NCBI RefSeq assembly: GCF_016629665.1
Contig: NZ_JAEPRQ010000007.1
Span: forward strand, 62,001 to 126,000
DNA length: 64,000 nt
Origin: Paracoccus caeni
GTDB lineage: Bacteria > Pseudomonadota > Alphaproteobacteria > Rhodobacterales > Rhodobacteraceae
Direction: 5' to 3'
This document shows positions 15,702 to 24,170 of this stretch, piece after piece. Within the stretch, counting starts at the first letter, position 1; every line of letters begins with the position of its first letter. A program made the translations under genes and the position numbers. The notes beneath the pieces are model-generated. The model saw only the letters and a program-made list of their open reading frames with translations, searched no databases and had not been told where the DNA came from.

Positions 15702-17649
15702 ACCCTCGATCATCGACGCGGTTGTGAATGCCGATGCGCTGCATCCGAACTGGAAGCGCGAAGATCACATCCTTGCCCGTCTGGCGAAAAACGCAGCCGA
15801 GCATCCGAACCAGATCGCCATGCGCGAACGCGACCGGGGTATCTGGCAGGAATATAGCTGGACCGATTACCTGAATGCGGTTCTGGAATTCGCCGCCGGG
15901 CTGGAAGCGCGCGGCGTGCAGCCCGGGGATGTGGTTCTGGTGATCGGCGACAACCGCCCGAACCTCTATTTCGGGATGCTGGGCGCGGCCTGCCTGCGCG
16001 CGATCCCCTCGCCCGCCTATCCCGATGCGCCGACCGAGGAAGTCGCGGCACAGATGGCGCGCGAAGATATCCGCTTCGCCATCGCCGAGGATCAGGAACA
16101 GGTCGATAAGCTGCTGGAGGTGCGCGAAGGCTATCCGTCGCTGGAACTGATTATCTATGACGATCCGCGCGGTCTGGCCGGAAGCGAGCCTGAGGGCGTC
16201 ACCGGCTTCAACACCATCCGCGCCGAGGGTGCCGAGCGTCTCTTCGCTGAACCGGGGCTTGCCGATGATCTGCTTGCTCGTCCCTCGGTCCATGATGTTG
16301 CGGTGCTGATGCATTCCTCGGGCACCACCGGCGCGCCGAAGGGTATCCCGCTGAAGCATGGCCATGTCCTGTCGGGCGTCCGCAACGCCGCCGCCGCCGG
16401 ATATTTCCATGAAGGCGAAGTCCACATGGCCTATCTGCCAATCGCATGGGTCGGCGATTTCATCTTCTCGATCGGCGCGGCGATGGAGTTGCGCTTTACC
16501 GTCAATATCCCCGAGGCGCAGGAAACCGCGATGCACGACCTGCGGGAAATCGCGCCGACACTGTATTTCGCCTCGCCCCGCGCTTGGTCGGCCATGCTGA
16601 CCCGCGTGCAAGTGGGCATTGCCGAGACGACGGGGATCAAGCGGCGGCTTTATGAATATTTCATGCCGAAGGCGATGGCAGCAGAGCGCGCCAAGCTGGA
16701 CGGCAAGCCGGGCAGAGGCGGTCTTAACCGCTGGCTGGGCGAAATTCTGATCTATGGCCCGTTGAGGGATCAACTGGGTCTTGGTCGGGTCAAGCGCGCG
16801 TATACCGCCGGCGAAGCCATTGGTGAGGATGTCTTCCTGTGGTTTCGCGCGCTTGGCCTGAACCTGCGGCAATTCTACGGCCAGACCGAAAACTGCGCGC
16901 TGGCCGTGGCGCAGAAGCCCGAGGATATCTCGCTCACCACGGTCGGGCGGCCTTTCCCCGGCGTCGAGATGAAGATCGACGAACACGGAGAGATCCTGCT
17001 GAAGGGCGACAATATCTTCGACGGCTATTTCCAGAACGAGAAGGCCACGGCGGAAACGCTAGTCGATGGCTGGCTGATGACCGGCGATGCCGGGCAGATC
17101 GAGCCGGACGGGCAACTGGTGGTGTTGGGCCGGGTTTCGGAAGTGATCGAGAAAGCCGACGGCACCCGTTTCATTCCGACCTATATCGAGAACCGGCTGA
17201 AATTCTCGCCCTATATCAAGGACGCGGCGGTCGTCGGTAAAGGGCGCGACATGCTGATCGCCATTGTCTGCGTGGACTTTCAGGCGGTCGGGCAATGGGC
17301 GCAGGAACATGGCGTGGCCTATACCTCTTACGCCGAACTGTCGCAGCAGCCGCGCATTTACGATCTGATCGAAGCCCAGATCGCCGAGGTAAACGCACAT
17401 CTGCCGCATGGTCTGTCGGTGGCGCGTTTCGTGAACCTGCACAAGGAATTCGACCCCGACGATGGCGAGGTCACCCGCACCCGCAAGCTCAAGCGTAATG
17501 TGATCGACGACCGCTATGGTCCGATCATCGAGGCGCTGAATGCCGGACAGGACCAGATCGATTTCAAGGCGCAGATCGTCTATGAAAACGGGCAGACCGG
17601 ATCGCTTGACCGGGCGCTGCGTCTGGCCGACGTGAAGGAGGCCGCGTGA
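15691..17649 (+). CDS. AMP-binding acyl-CoA synthetase, long-chain (ACSL/FadD15-like) type
   Basis: This 652-residue ANL-superfamily enzyme would activate a carboxylic acid to its CoA thioester with ATP. The phosphate loop reads HSSGTTGAPKG near residue 208, the Y-G-Q-T-E-N motif is near 395, and the GDAGQIEPDG and GRVSEVI motifs lie in the last third. The large size and the late motif with T-Y-I-E-N match the long-chain acyl-CoA synthetase branch rather than acetyl-CoA synthetase. It is embedded between the ATPase and permease genes of a HAAT transporter, which suggests that uptake and CoA activation of the same compound are coupled. The substrate is unknown. Confidence 0.85.
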   Translation: MQPEPSIIDAVVNADALHPNWKREDHILARLAKNAAEHPNQIAMRERDRGIWQEYSWTDYLNAVLEFAAGLEARGVQPGDVVLVIGDNRPNLYFGMLGAACLRAIPSPAYPDAPTEEVAAQMAREDIRFAIAEDQEQVDKLLEVREGYPSLELIIYDDPRGLAGSEPEGVTGFNTIRAEGAERLFAEPGLADDLLARPSVHDVAVLMHSSGTTGAPKGIPLKHGHVLSGVRNAAAAGYFHEGEVHMAYLPIAWVGDFIFSIGAAMELRFTVNIPEAQETAMHDLREIAPTLYFASPRAWSAMLTRVQVGIAETTGIKRRLYEYFMPKAMAAERAKLDGKPGRGGLNRWLGEILIYGPLRDQLGLGRVKRAYTAGEAIGEDVFLWFRALGLNLRQFYGQTENCALAVAQKPEDISLTTVGRPFPGVEMKIDEHGEILLKGDNIFDGYFQNEKATAETLVDGWLMTGDAGQIEPDGQLVVLGRVSEVIEKADGTRFIPTYIENRLKFSPYIKDAAVVGKGRDMLIAIVCVDFQAVGQWAQEHGVAYTSYAELSQQPRIYDLIEAQIAEVNAHLPHGLSVARFVNLHKEFDPDDGEVTRTRKLKRNVIDDRYGPIIEALNAGQDQIDFKAQIVYENGQTGSLDRALRLADVKEAA

Positions 17650-18527
17650 TGGCGTATTTCGTCGAACTTCTGATCAATGGCGCACTGACCGGGCTGATGT
17701 ATTCGCTGGTCGCGCTTGGATTTGTGCTGATCTACAAATCGGCGGGCGTGCCGAACCTTGCGCAGGGCGCGGTGGTGATGGTCGCGGGCTATGCGGTCTG
17801 GCTGTTCCTGTCATGGGGGCTGCCGGTCTGGCTGTCGATCCCGGCGGCGATGGTGACGATGTTCCTGTTCGGTCTGGTGGTCGAACGGCTGCTGCTGCGG
17901 CGAATGGTCGGGCAGCCGGTGATCATGGTCGTCATGCTGACACTGGGGCTGGAGATCCTGCTGAGAGGGCTGGTCCCCGGTATTCTTGGATCTGCCCCGA
18001 AATCCATCGATGTGGGCATCGGCTTCGCGCCGGTCATCATCGGCGACGTGTTCATCAACCGCACCTCGCTGGTCGGCGGCATCGTCGCGCTGTTGCTGGT
18101 TGGCGCATCGCTTTTGTTCTTCCGCACAAGGCTGGGCACGAAACTACGGGCGGTGTCGGATGACCATATCTCAAGCTGGGCGGTCGGCATCTCGGTCGAG
18201 CGGGCCATTGGCATCTCCTGGGGTCTGGCAGGCATCGCGGCGGTGGTCGCCGGGGCTTTGTGGGGCAGCTCGCAAGGGGTAGACTGGACGCTCTCCATGC
18301 TTCTTTTCCCGGCCATTGCGGTGGTGATCCTTGGCGGGGTCGACTCGATCCCCGGCGTGGTCGTCGGCGGGCTTGTCGTCGGCATCCTCGGATCGGTCAT
18401 TCCCGGCTATCTCGACTCGATCGTGGGGGGCAGCACGCGCGACGTGGTCACCTCGCTGATCATCCTGCTGACCATCATGGTCCGCCCCTTCGGCATCTTC
18501 GGCCGCGAAGACATTGAGAGGATCTGA
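17649..18527 (+). CDS. HAAT-type ABC transporter permease, LivH-like
   Basis: This 292-residue permease has about eight membrane segments. Family motifs include L-I-N-G-A-L-T-G-L-M-Y-S-L-V-A-L-G at the start, N-L-A-Q-G near residue 38 and the E-x-x-x-R-A-I-G coupling region near 180. A GTG three bases upstream overlaps the ligase stop; I preferred the ATG at 17649. It forms the membrane channel with the LivM-like protein encoded 3 bp later. The cargo is not deducible from the permease. Confidence 0.88.
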   Translation: MAYFVELLINGALTGLMYSLVALGFVLIYKSAGVPNLAQGAVVMVAGYAVWLFLSWGLPVWLSIPAAMVTMFLFGLVVERLLLRRMVGQPVIMVVMLTLGLEILLRGLVPGILGSAPKSIDVGIGFAPVIIGDVFINRTSLVGGIVALLLVGASLLFFRTRLGTKLRAVSDDHISSWAVGISVERAIGISWGLAGIAAVVAGALWGSSQGVDWTLSMLLFPAIAVVILGGVDSIPGVVVGGLVVGILGSVIPGYLDSIVGGSTRDVVTSLIILLTIMVRPFGIFGREDIERI

Positions 18528-18530
18528 GCC

Positions 18531-19604
18531 ATGTTCTATCGCCTCTCCGGCACGTTTCACACGAATTATCAGGCCGACCGCAAGCTGTGGAAAATTCCCG
18601 CTGACCGCTGGCTGGTTTTGACCGTCTTCGCCCTCGCGGTGCTGGCACCCTTTCTGGTCTCGCCGCTTTATCTTGGCAGCTATGTGCTGCCATGGATCAT
18701 CTGGTCGGCGGCGGCGCTGTCGCTGACGCTGCTGATGGGCATGGCGGGCCAGCTTCACTTTGGCTTTGCCGCGGTGATGGCCATCGGCGCCTATTCGTCG
18801 ATCCATCTTGTCCGCGCAGGCGTCCCGTTCGAGATCGCCCTGCTGCTGTCAGGCATCATCGCCGCCGTCATCGGCGCGGTCTTTGGTGCGGCGGCTTTGC
18901 GGGTGAAGGGGCTGTATCTGGTGATGGCGACGCTTGCCATGCAGTATCTGGTCGATTGGGTGGTGGTGAACGTGCCGTGGATTTCCGGCGGCGCCCATGC
19001 CACGCTGCGCACGCCAGCCGTCAGCTTTTTGTTCATGGATATCAGCAGCCTCGCCTCGCGCTATTGGCTGGCGCTGGCCTGGGCCGCGCTGATTACGGTC
19101 TTCTACCTGAACGTCAAACGGACCTCTTTCGGGCGCTCGCTGGTGGCGATCCGCGACAAGGATTTCGCCGCAGCCGTCATCGGGGTCGATCCGTTCAAGA
19201 CCAAGCTGATGGCCTTCTTCACCTCGTCCTTTCTGGGCGGCGTGTCGGGCGCAATCCTTGCCTTCTGCTATTACCGCGCGGTGACGCCCGAGCAGTTCGG
19301 CTTCAACGTCTCGATCCAACTGGTCGCGATGGTGCTGGTCGGTGGTCTTGGCTCGGTCATCGGGTCGTATCTGGGCGCGGGCTTCGTGCTGCTGGCGCCG
19401 ATCTTTCTGACCAACCTGATCGCGGGGCTTGCCGCCTCTGGCTGGGTGCCGGTGAGCCAGAACTTCCTGTCGCACCTGCCTCTGGTCATCTACGGCGCCA
19501 TGATCATCGGCTTCCTGCTGTTCGAGCCGCTTGGGCTGGCCAAGATCTACGACAACATCCGCAAATATTTTCTGGTCTGGCCGTTCCGCCACGCCAGAAG
19601 CTGA
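18531..19604 (+). CDS. HAAT-type ABC transporter permease, LivM-like
   Basis: This 357-residue permease has a soluble N-terminal tail of about 30 residues and then eight to ten membrane segments. LivM signatures are L-L-M-G-M-A-G-Q-L-H-F-G near residue 66, L-R-V-K-G-L-Y-L near 123 and A-I-R-D-K-D-F-A-A near 205, followed by the G-G-L-G-S-V-I-G-S-Y-L-G loop. It pairs with the LivH-like gene directly upstream. The position in a seven-gene operon (livG, ligase, livH, livM, binding protein, livF, ligase) is clear from gaps of a few to about 35 bp. Confidence 0.88.
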   Translation: MFYRLSGTFHTNYQADRKLWKIPADRWLVLTVFALAVLAPFLVSPLYLGSYVLPWIIWSAAALSLTLLMGMAGQLHFGFAAVMAIGAYSSIHLVRAGVPFEIALLLSGIIAAVIGAVFGAAALRVKGLYLVMATLAMQYLVDWVVVNVPWISGGAHATLRTPAVSFLFMDISSLASRYWLALAWAALITVFYLNVKRTSFGRSLVAIRDKDFAAAVIGVDPFKTKLMAFFTSSFLGGVSGAILAFCYYRAVTPEQFGFNVSIQLVAMVLVGGLGSVIGSYLGAGFVLLAPIFLTNLIAGLAASGWVPVSQNFLSHLPLVIYGAMIIGFLLFEPLGLAKIYDNIRKYFLVWPFRHARS

Positions 19605-19640
19605 GACCCTGGGGAGGGGGCTAAAATGGGAGGAAAAACC

Positions 19641-20870
19641 ATGACATGGATGCGCAGAACCGCGCTGTCGGCGGCGCTGGTCGCCGGGCTGGCGGTGCAG
19701 GCCCCGGCTGAAGAGGTCAAATTCGGCCTGCTTCAGGACTTCACGGCGGTCTATACCTTCGTGACCGGCCAGTACAATCAGGGCCAGCGCGACTACCTGA
19801 CCCTCATCAACGAAGAGGGCGGGATCGACGGCAATACCTTCACCGCCATCGTCCGCGACACCGGCAACCAGCCGCAGCGCGGGATCGAGGCCTATAACCG
19901 GGCCAAGGAAGAAGGCGCGATCCTGTTCGACTTCCTGTCCACCCCGGTCTCGGCGGCGATCCTTGACCAGGCGGGGGCCGATGCCCGCGTGGTGATCACC
20001 CCGGCGCATGGTCGCGGCGACGCCTCTGACGGAACGGTGTTCCCCTATATCTTCCCGATGTTTGCGACCTATTGGGCGCAAGCGGCAAACCTTGTCGAGT
20101 TCATGAAAACCAATGGCGGCGGGATCGAGGGCAAGAAGATCGCCATCGTCCATATCGACAGCCCCTTTGGTCGTGAGCCGCTGCCGATCCTTGATGCGCT
20201 GGCCGAACAGGAAGGCTTTGAATACCAATCCTTCCCCTATGCCTCGCCCGGCAACGAGCAATCTTCGGCATGGTCCGAAGTGCGCCGCTATCGCCCCGAT
20301 TTCGTCCTGATCTGGGGCGCGGGCGGTGGTCAGGCGGTATCGGTCCGCACCGCGATCCAGAACGGCATCGCGCCTGAGCAGATCCACTCGGTCATCTGGC
20401 TCGCCGAAACCGACGCCGCGAATGTCGGTCCGCAAATGAAGGGCGTGAAACGGTTCGAGGCGACCGCCTCGGGGACCGAACTGCCGATCATCCAGCGCAT
20501 TCAGGAAAAGGTCATCGCCACCGGTAAGGGTTCGGGGGAAGAGGCCAATGTCGGCAACAGCTACTACAACCTTGGTGTCGCAACGATGGCGGTTGCGGTC
20601 GAGGCCGCGCGTCTGGGCCTTGAAGGCGGCGAGCCTTTGACCGGAGAGACCCTGAAAGCGGGCTTCGAGAAGATCGCCGGTTACGACGCCGAGGGCCTGA
20701 TGCCGCCGATCACCATCACGGCCGAGGACCATCAGGGTGGTGGCGCTGGCCGCATCTCGGAATGGGATGGCGAGGCATGGGTTCCGGTGTCCGATTGGCA
20801 CGCAGCCTATCCTGAACTGGTCCGCAAGGTGATCGAGGAATCGGCCGCCCATTACGGCGAGGGGAACTGA
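19641..20870 (+). CDS. HAAT-type periplasmic substrate-binding protein (first system)
   Basis: This 409-residue binding protein carries a signal peptide over about residues 1-23 (ending Q-A-P-A). The mature part follows the type I periplasmic binding fold of the Peripla_BP_6 group: F-G-L-L-Q-D-F-T-A-V-Y near the start and I-N-E-E-G-G-I-D-G. The start at 19641 was preferred over an ATG 15 bp upstream because GGGAGG sits 8 bp before it. It shares H-G-R-x-D-x-x-D-G and P-G-N-E-Q with the binding protein at 59901, which is a clear paralogue. The neighbours are acyl-CoA ligases, so an aromatic or aliphatic acid is a reasonable guess, not shown. Confidence 0.87.
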   Translation: MTWMRRTALSAALVAGLAVQAPAEEVKFGLLQDFTAVYTFVTGQYNQGQRDYLTLINEEGGIDGNTFTAIVRDTGNQPQRGIEAYNRAKEEGAILFDFLSTPVSAAILDQAGADARVVITPAHGRGDASDGTVFPYIFPMFATYWAQAANLVEFMKTNGGGIEGKKIAIVHIDSPFGREPLPILDALAEQEGFEYQSFPYASPGNEQSSAWSEVRRYRPDFVLIWGAGGGQAVSVRTAIQNGIAPEQIHSVIWLAETDAANVGPQMKGVKRFEATASGTELPIIQRIQEKVIATGKGSGEEANVGNSYYNLGVATMAVAVEAARLGLEGGEPLTGETLKAGFEKIAGYDAEGLMPPITITAEDHQGGGAGRISEWDGEAWVPVSDWHAAYPELVRKVIEESAAHYGEGN

Positions 20871-20873
20871 GCC

Positions 20874-21662
20874 ATGCCCGCGCTGGTGCTCGAAAACGTC
20901 GAAGTGATCTACGACAAGGTCTTCCTTGCCATCAAAGGCGTCTCGCTTGAGGTTGGCGAGGGCGAGATGGTCGCGCTTCTTGGCTCGAACGGCGCGGGCA
21001 AATCGACGACGCTGAAATCCATCTCGGGGCTGCTTGGTCCTGAGCGTGGCTTGGTCACCCGGGGGGCCGTCAGCTATGATGGCCGCCCGATCAGCAATAT
21101 GGGCGCACCCGAGCGTGTCGCCATGGGGCTGGTGCACGTGCTGGAAGGCCGCCGCATCTTTGGTCACCTGACCCCCGACGAAAATCTGGTCGCCGCCTTT
21201 CATGGCAAAAGCAGCAGTCGTTTCAACGAATTGCGCGATCAGGTCTATACCTACTTCCCGCGCCTGAAAGAGCGGATCAAGTCCAAGGCGGGCTATCTGT
21301 CGGGCGGCGAGCAACAGATGCTGGCCATTGGCCGGGCGCTGATGACCGAACCGAAACTGATCATGCTGGACGAGCCTTCGCTGGGCCTGTCACCGCTGCT
21401 GGTGCAAGAGATTTTCGGCATCATCAGCGAGATCAATGCCCGCGAAAAGATGTCCGTGCTGCTGGTCGAACAGAACGCGGCGGCAACGCTGGACATCGTG
21501 GACCGGGCCTATCTGATCGAACAGGGGCAGGTGGTGATGTCGGGCTCAGCCGATGTGCTGAAGTCCAACCCGGACGTGCAGGATTTCTATCTGGGCGGCG
21601 CGGATCACGTCGATTACCGCAATGTCAAACACTACCGCCGGCGCAAGCGCTGGCTGGCATAA
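20874..21662 (+). CDS. HAAT-type ABC transporter ATP-binding protein, LivF-like
   Basis: This 262-residue ATPase is the second nucleotide-binding subunit of the importer. Walker A is GSNGAGKST near residue 40, the signature is YLSGGEQQMLAIGRAL, and Walker B is L-I-M-L-D-E-P-S-L-G-L-S-P, the standard LivF form. The C-terminus (H-Y-R-R-R-K-R-W) is unusually basic. The gene starts three bases after the binding-protein stop and is followed 12 bp later by the PaaK-like gene. Confidence 0.9.
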   Translation: MPALVLENVEVIYDKVFLAIKGVSLEVGEGEMVALLGSNGAGKSTTLKSISGLLGPERGLVTRGAVSYDGRPISNMGAPERVAMGLVHVLEGRRIFGHLTPDENLVAAFHGKSSSRFNELRDQVYTYFPRLKERIKSKAGYLSGGEQQMLAIGRALMTEPKLIMLDEPSLGLSPLLVQEIFGIISEINAREKMSVLLVEQNAAATLDIVDRAYLIEQGQVVMSGSADVLKSNPDVQDFYLGGADHVDYRNVKHYRRRKRWLA

Positions 21663-21674
21663 GGAGATTTCGCC

Positions 21675-22865
21675 ATGACAGCCGGGCTAAGCGACGCGGC
21701 CAAGGGGCAGGCCCCCGATGTTCGTGAAAAGGACCAACTGGCCCGCCTGAACGCGCAGATTGCGCGGATGCGCGAGACGCAGAACTACTGGACAGAGCGG
21801 CTGGCGGATGTGGTCCCGCTGGGCTCTTTGGCCGATCTGGCGGCGCTGCCGGTTCTGCGCAAGGGTGACCTTGTGGAGATGCAGGCAGCAACACCGCCCT
21901 TTGGCGGGCTGAACGGCAATCCGGTCGGTTCGTTGCGGCGGCTGTTCATCTCGCCCGGCCCGATCTTCGACCCAGAGGGGCGTGGACCCGATTGGTGGGG
22001 TTCGGCCCGTGCTCTGCAGGCGGTCGGGGTGCAAAAGGGTGATGTGATCCTGAACACCTTCTCTTACCACCTGACACCCGCCGCCTTTATCTTCGAGGCT
22101 GGTGCCGAGGCGATTGGCTGCCCCGTGATCCCGGCGGGGCCGGGGAACACGCAGGAGCAATTGCTGGCACTGCGCCATTATCGCCCGCGCGTTTATGTCG
22201 GCGTGCCGGATTTTCTGAAGATTATCATAGACAAGGCAGACGAGACCGGATCGGATCGTTCGTCGCTGGAAATCGGTCTGGTAACTGGCGCGGCGCTGCC
22301 GGAAAGCCTGCGGGTTGAGCTTGCCTCGAAAGGCGTGGCGGTCAAGCAATGCTATGGCACCGCCGATCTGGGCATCATCGCCTATGAGACCGAGGGACCG
22401 GGCATGGTGCTGAATGACGACGTGATCGTCGAGATCCTGCGCCCCGGTACCGGCGATCCTGTCCCGGCTGGCGAAATCGGCGAGATCGTGGTGACGCGGC
22501 TGGATCCCGATTATCCGCTGCTGCGCTTCGCCACCGGCGACATGACGGCGATGTTGCCGGACGGGCGTATCAAGGGCTGGCTGGGTCGCGCCGATCAGGC
22601 CACCAAGGTCAAGGGCATGTTCGTGCGCCCCGAACAGATCGCCGCGATCGAGCGTCTGGTCCCGGGTTGCCATCGCTTGCGGCTGGAGGTGAGCCGGGTC
22701 GGAGAGCAGGACCGGATGCATCTGCTCGTCGAGCATGATGACAGCAATGTCGTCGGCCCGCTGGCCGAGAAGCTGGCCGAGATCACGCGCCTGAAAGGCA
22801 CGGTCGAGGTGGTCGCGCCGGGCAGCCTGCCGAAAGACGGTAAGGTCATCGACGATCAGCGGTAA
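21675..22865 (+). CDS. PaaK-like adenylate-forming protein lacking the usual phosphate loop
   Basis: This 396-residue protein resembles phenylacetate-CoA ligase. It has TGAALPESLR, then the adenine-site motif Q-C-Y-G-T-A-D-L-G, F-A-T-G-D-M, and the hinge K-V-K-G-M-F-V-R-P. The P-loop position, where PaaK has S-S-G-T-T-G-x-P, instead reads FISPGPIFDPEG (about residues 92-103). That could mean altered ATP handling or a non-ligase role. It is the last gene of the HAAT operon and converges on the Rrf2 gene. Phenylacetate itself is not implied, because no other paa genes are seen. Confidence 0.78.
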   Translation: MTAGLSDAAKGQAPDVREKDQLARLNAQIARMRETQNYWTERLADVVPLGSLADLAALPVLRKGDLVEMQAATPPFGGLNGNPVGSLRRLFISPGPIFDPEGRGPDWWGSARALQAVGVQKGDVILNTFSYHLTPAAFIFEAGAEAIGCPVIPAGPGNTQEQLLALRHYRPRVYVGVPDFLKIIIDKADETGSDRSSLEIGLVTGAALPESLRVELASKGVAVKQCYGTADLGIIAYETEGPGMVLNDDVIVEILRPGTGDPVPAGEIGEIVVTRLDPDYPLLRFATGDMTAMLPDGRIKGWLGRADQATKVKGMFVRPEQIAAIERLVPGCHRLRLEVSRVGEQDRMHLLVEHDDSNVVGPLAEKLAEITRLKGTVEVVAPGSLPKDGKVIDDQR

Positions 22866-22871
22866 CCCAGA

Positions 22872-23330
22872 TCAGGGCTTCCACTGATGCGGCACTTCCG
22901 TTTCGTGCTGCGCGTAGAGTTCCTTGAAATCCTCGGCGATTTCAGAAAGCCGGGTCTGCGCGAAACGGGCCAGAAGCGTCTCGGTCGCCTCGGCGATGGC
23001 GGCCGACATTGTGGCATTCACCGAACGCTCGACCAGACAACGCGGCGACGGGTCAGAGAGGCCGAAGGCAAAAAGTTCGGGCTCGCCCAGTGATTTGTAA
23101 ACGTCAAGCAGCGTCATCTGATCCAGCGGACGTGCCAGCTTCCAGCCACCGCCATGGCCCCGTTCGGCACTGACATAACCCGCCTCGCGCAGCCCCGCCA
23201 TGATGCGCCTGACCACCACCGCGTTCGAACCCAGCATCACCGCGATATCCTCGGATGTCAGCGGCTGATCGCGCCCTTCCATATGCAGAAGGACGTGCAA
23301 AAGCCGTGAAAGCCGTGTGTCGAAGCGCAT
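22872..23330 (-). CDS. Rrf2-family transcriptional regulator
   Basis: This 152-residue protein has an N-terminal winged helix-turn-helix (LTSEDIAVMLGSNAVVVRRIM, with the wing GHGGGWKLAR) typical of Rrf2 proteins. Only one cysteine is visible (P-R-C-L-V), and the three-cysteine cluster of IscR and NsrR is absent. It therefore belongs to the YwnA-like cluster-free branch. It is divergent from a methyltransferase gene, and the 114-bp gap holds repeated TACGTGA elements. It probably represses itself and the methyltransferase; the signal is unknown. Confidence 0.85.
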   Translation of the reverse strand: MRFDTRLSRLLHVLLHMEGRDQPLTSEDIAVMLGSNAVVVRRIMAGLREAGYVSAERGHGGGWKLARPLDQMTLLDVYKSLGEPELFAFGLSDPSPRCLVERSVNATMSAAIAEATETLLARFAQTRLSEIAEDFKELYAQHETEVPHQWKP

Positions 23331-23361
23331 GAGACCCTCGTCTGTCTTGAATTGTAACTCT

Positions 23362-23418
23362 TGCAGATACGTGACCTTGACTGCAACATCATATCACGCT
23401 ACTTATATAGTTACGTGA
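23362..23418. promoter_or_regulatory. Repeat-bearing control region between Rrf2 and methyltransferase genes
   Basis: TTGCAG (23362-23367) and CTGCAA form a 6-bp inverted repeat. TACGTGA occurs at 23368-23374 and again at 23412-23418, and TCACG at 23394-23398 is inverted to the second copy. The repeats fill the divergent promoter region, so they are candidate Rrf2 sites. Confidence 0.4.
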
Positions 23419-23444
23419 AAACAGCCGCCAGAGGACCGCCGATC

Positions 23445-24080
23445 ATGCAGGATCAAGCCGCCACCCCCGATGCTTTCTGGGAAGAATTTTACCAGACCAA
23501 GCGCACCACCAGCACCGGCCAGCCGAGCAAGACGCTGGCCCGGTTCGCCACCGATCTGCCGCCCGGAACGGCGCTGGATCTGGGGTCGTCCCACGGTGAC
23601 GATGTGATCTGGTTGGCCTCTCTGGGGTGGCAGGCGCTTGGTGTGGATATTTCACCCGTCGCCGTCGGTCGCGCGGCACGGCGGGCGGAGGAACAGGATT
23701 TGTCCGACCGCGCCAGGTTCGAGGCGCGGGATCTGTCGGTCGATTTCCCCGCGGGTCAGTTCGATCTGGTGACCGCTTTTTACTTCCAGTCGCCGGTCCA
23801 TCTGCCGCGCGCCGAGATCGTCGGCCGGGCAGCGCGCGCGGTCGCGCCGGGAGGTCATCTGCTGGTCGTCGCCCATGGCGCACCGCCGCCCTGGGCCAAT
23901 CACAGCCAAAGCGAGCCGTTCCCCACCGTCGAAAGCGAGTTGGCGGCGGCAGGCTACAATCCGACCGATTGGACGGTGGTCGAGGCAAAGCTGGTGGACC
24001 GCCCGGCAAAAACGCCCTCGGGAGATCAGGTCACCTTGCAGGACACGATCATCATTCTGCGGCGCAACAGCGCGGGCTGA
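23445..24080 (+). CDS. Class I SAM-dependent methyltransferase
   Basis: This 211-residue protein has the Rossmann methyltransferase fold. Motif I is A-L-D-L-G-S-S-H-G-D-D near residue 43, acidic motif II is G-V-D-I-S near 65, and G-Q-F-D-L-V-T and A-P-G-G-H-L-L-V-V follow. The start at 23445 is supported by GAGGA about 10 bp upstream. It resembles the TehB/thiopurine-type small-molecule methyltransferases in size and motif spacing. The acceptor is not identifiable. The divergent Rrf2 regulator suggests induction by a toxic or redox-active compound. Confidence 0.82.
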   Translation: MQDQAATPDAFWEEFYQTKRTTSTGQPSKTLARFATDLPPGTALDLGSSHGDDVIWLASLGWQALGVDISPVAVGRAARRAEEQDLSDRARFEARDLSVDFPAGQFDLVTAFYFQSPVHLPRAEIVGRAARAVAPGGHLLVVAHGAPPPWANHSQSEPFPTVESELAAAGYNPTDWTVVEAKLVDRPAKTPSGDQVTLQDTIIILRRNSAG

Positions 24081-24170
24081 GCGTTCCCAAAACCGTCCCT
24101 TTCAAATCCGGCAGGTTGGAGAGATGATCTCGCTCTGACTTTTACTCTCGATTTTTAAGGATCACCGGAT

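Noticed and set aside
18849..21314. Leftward open frame of 821 codons opposite livM, binding protein and livF
   Set aside because: Shadow of well-supported plus-strand genes; no domain or signal features in its translation.
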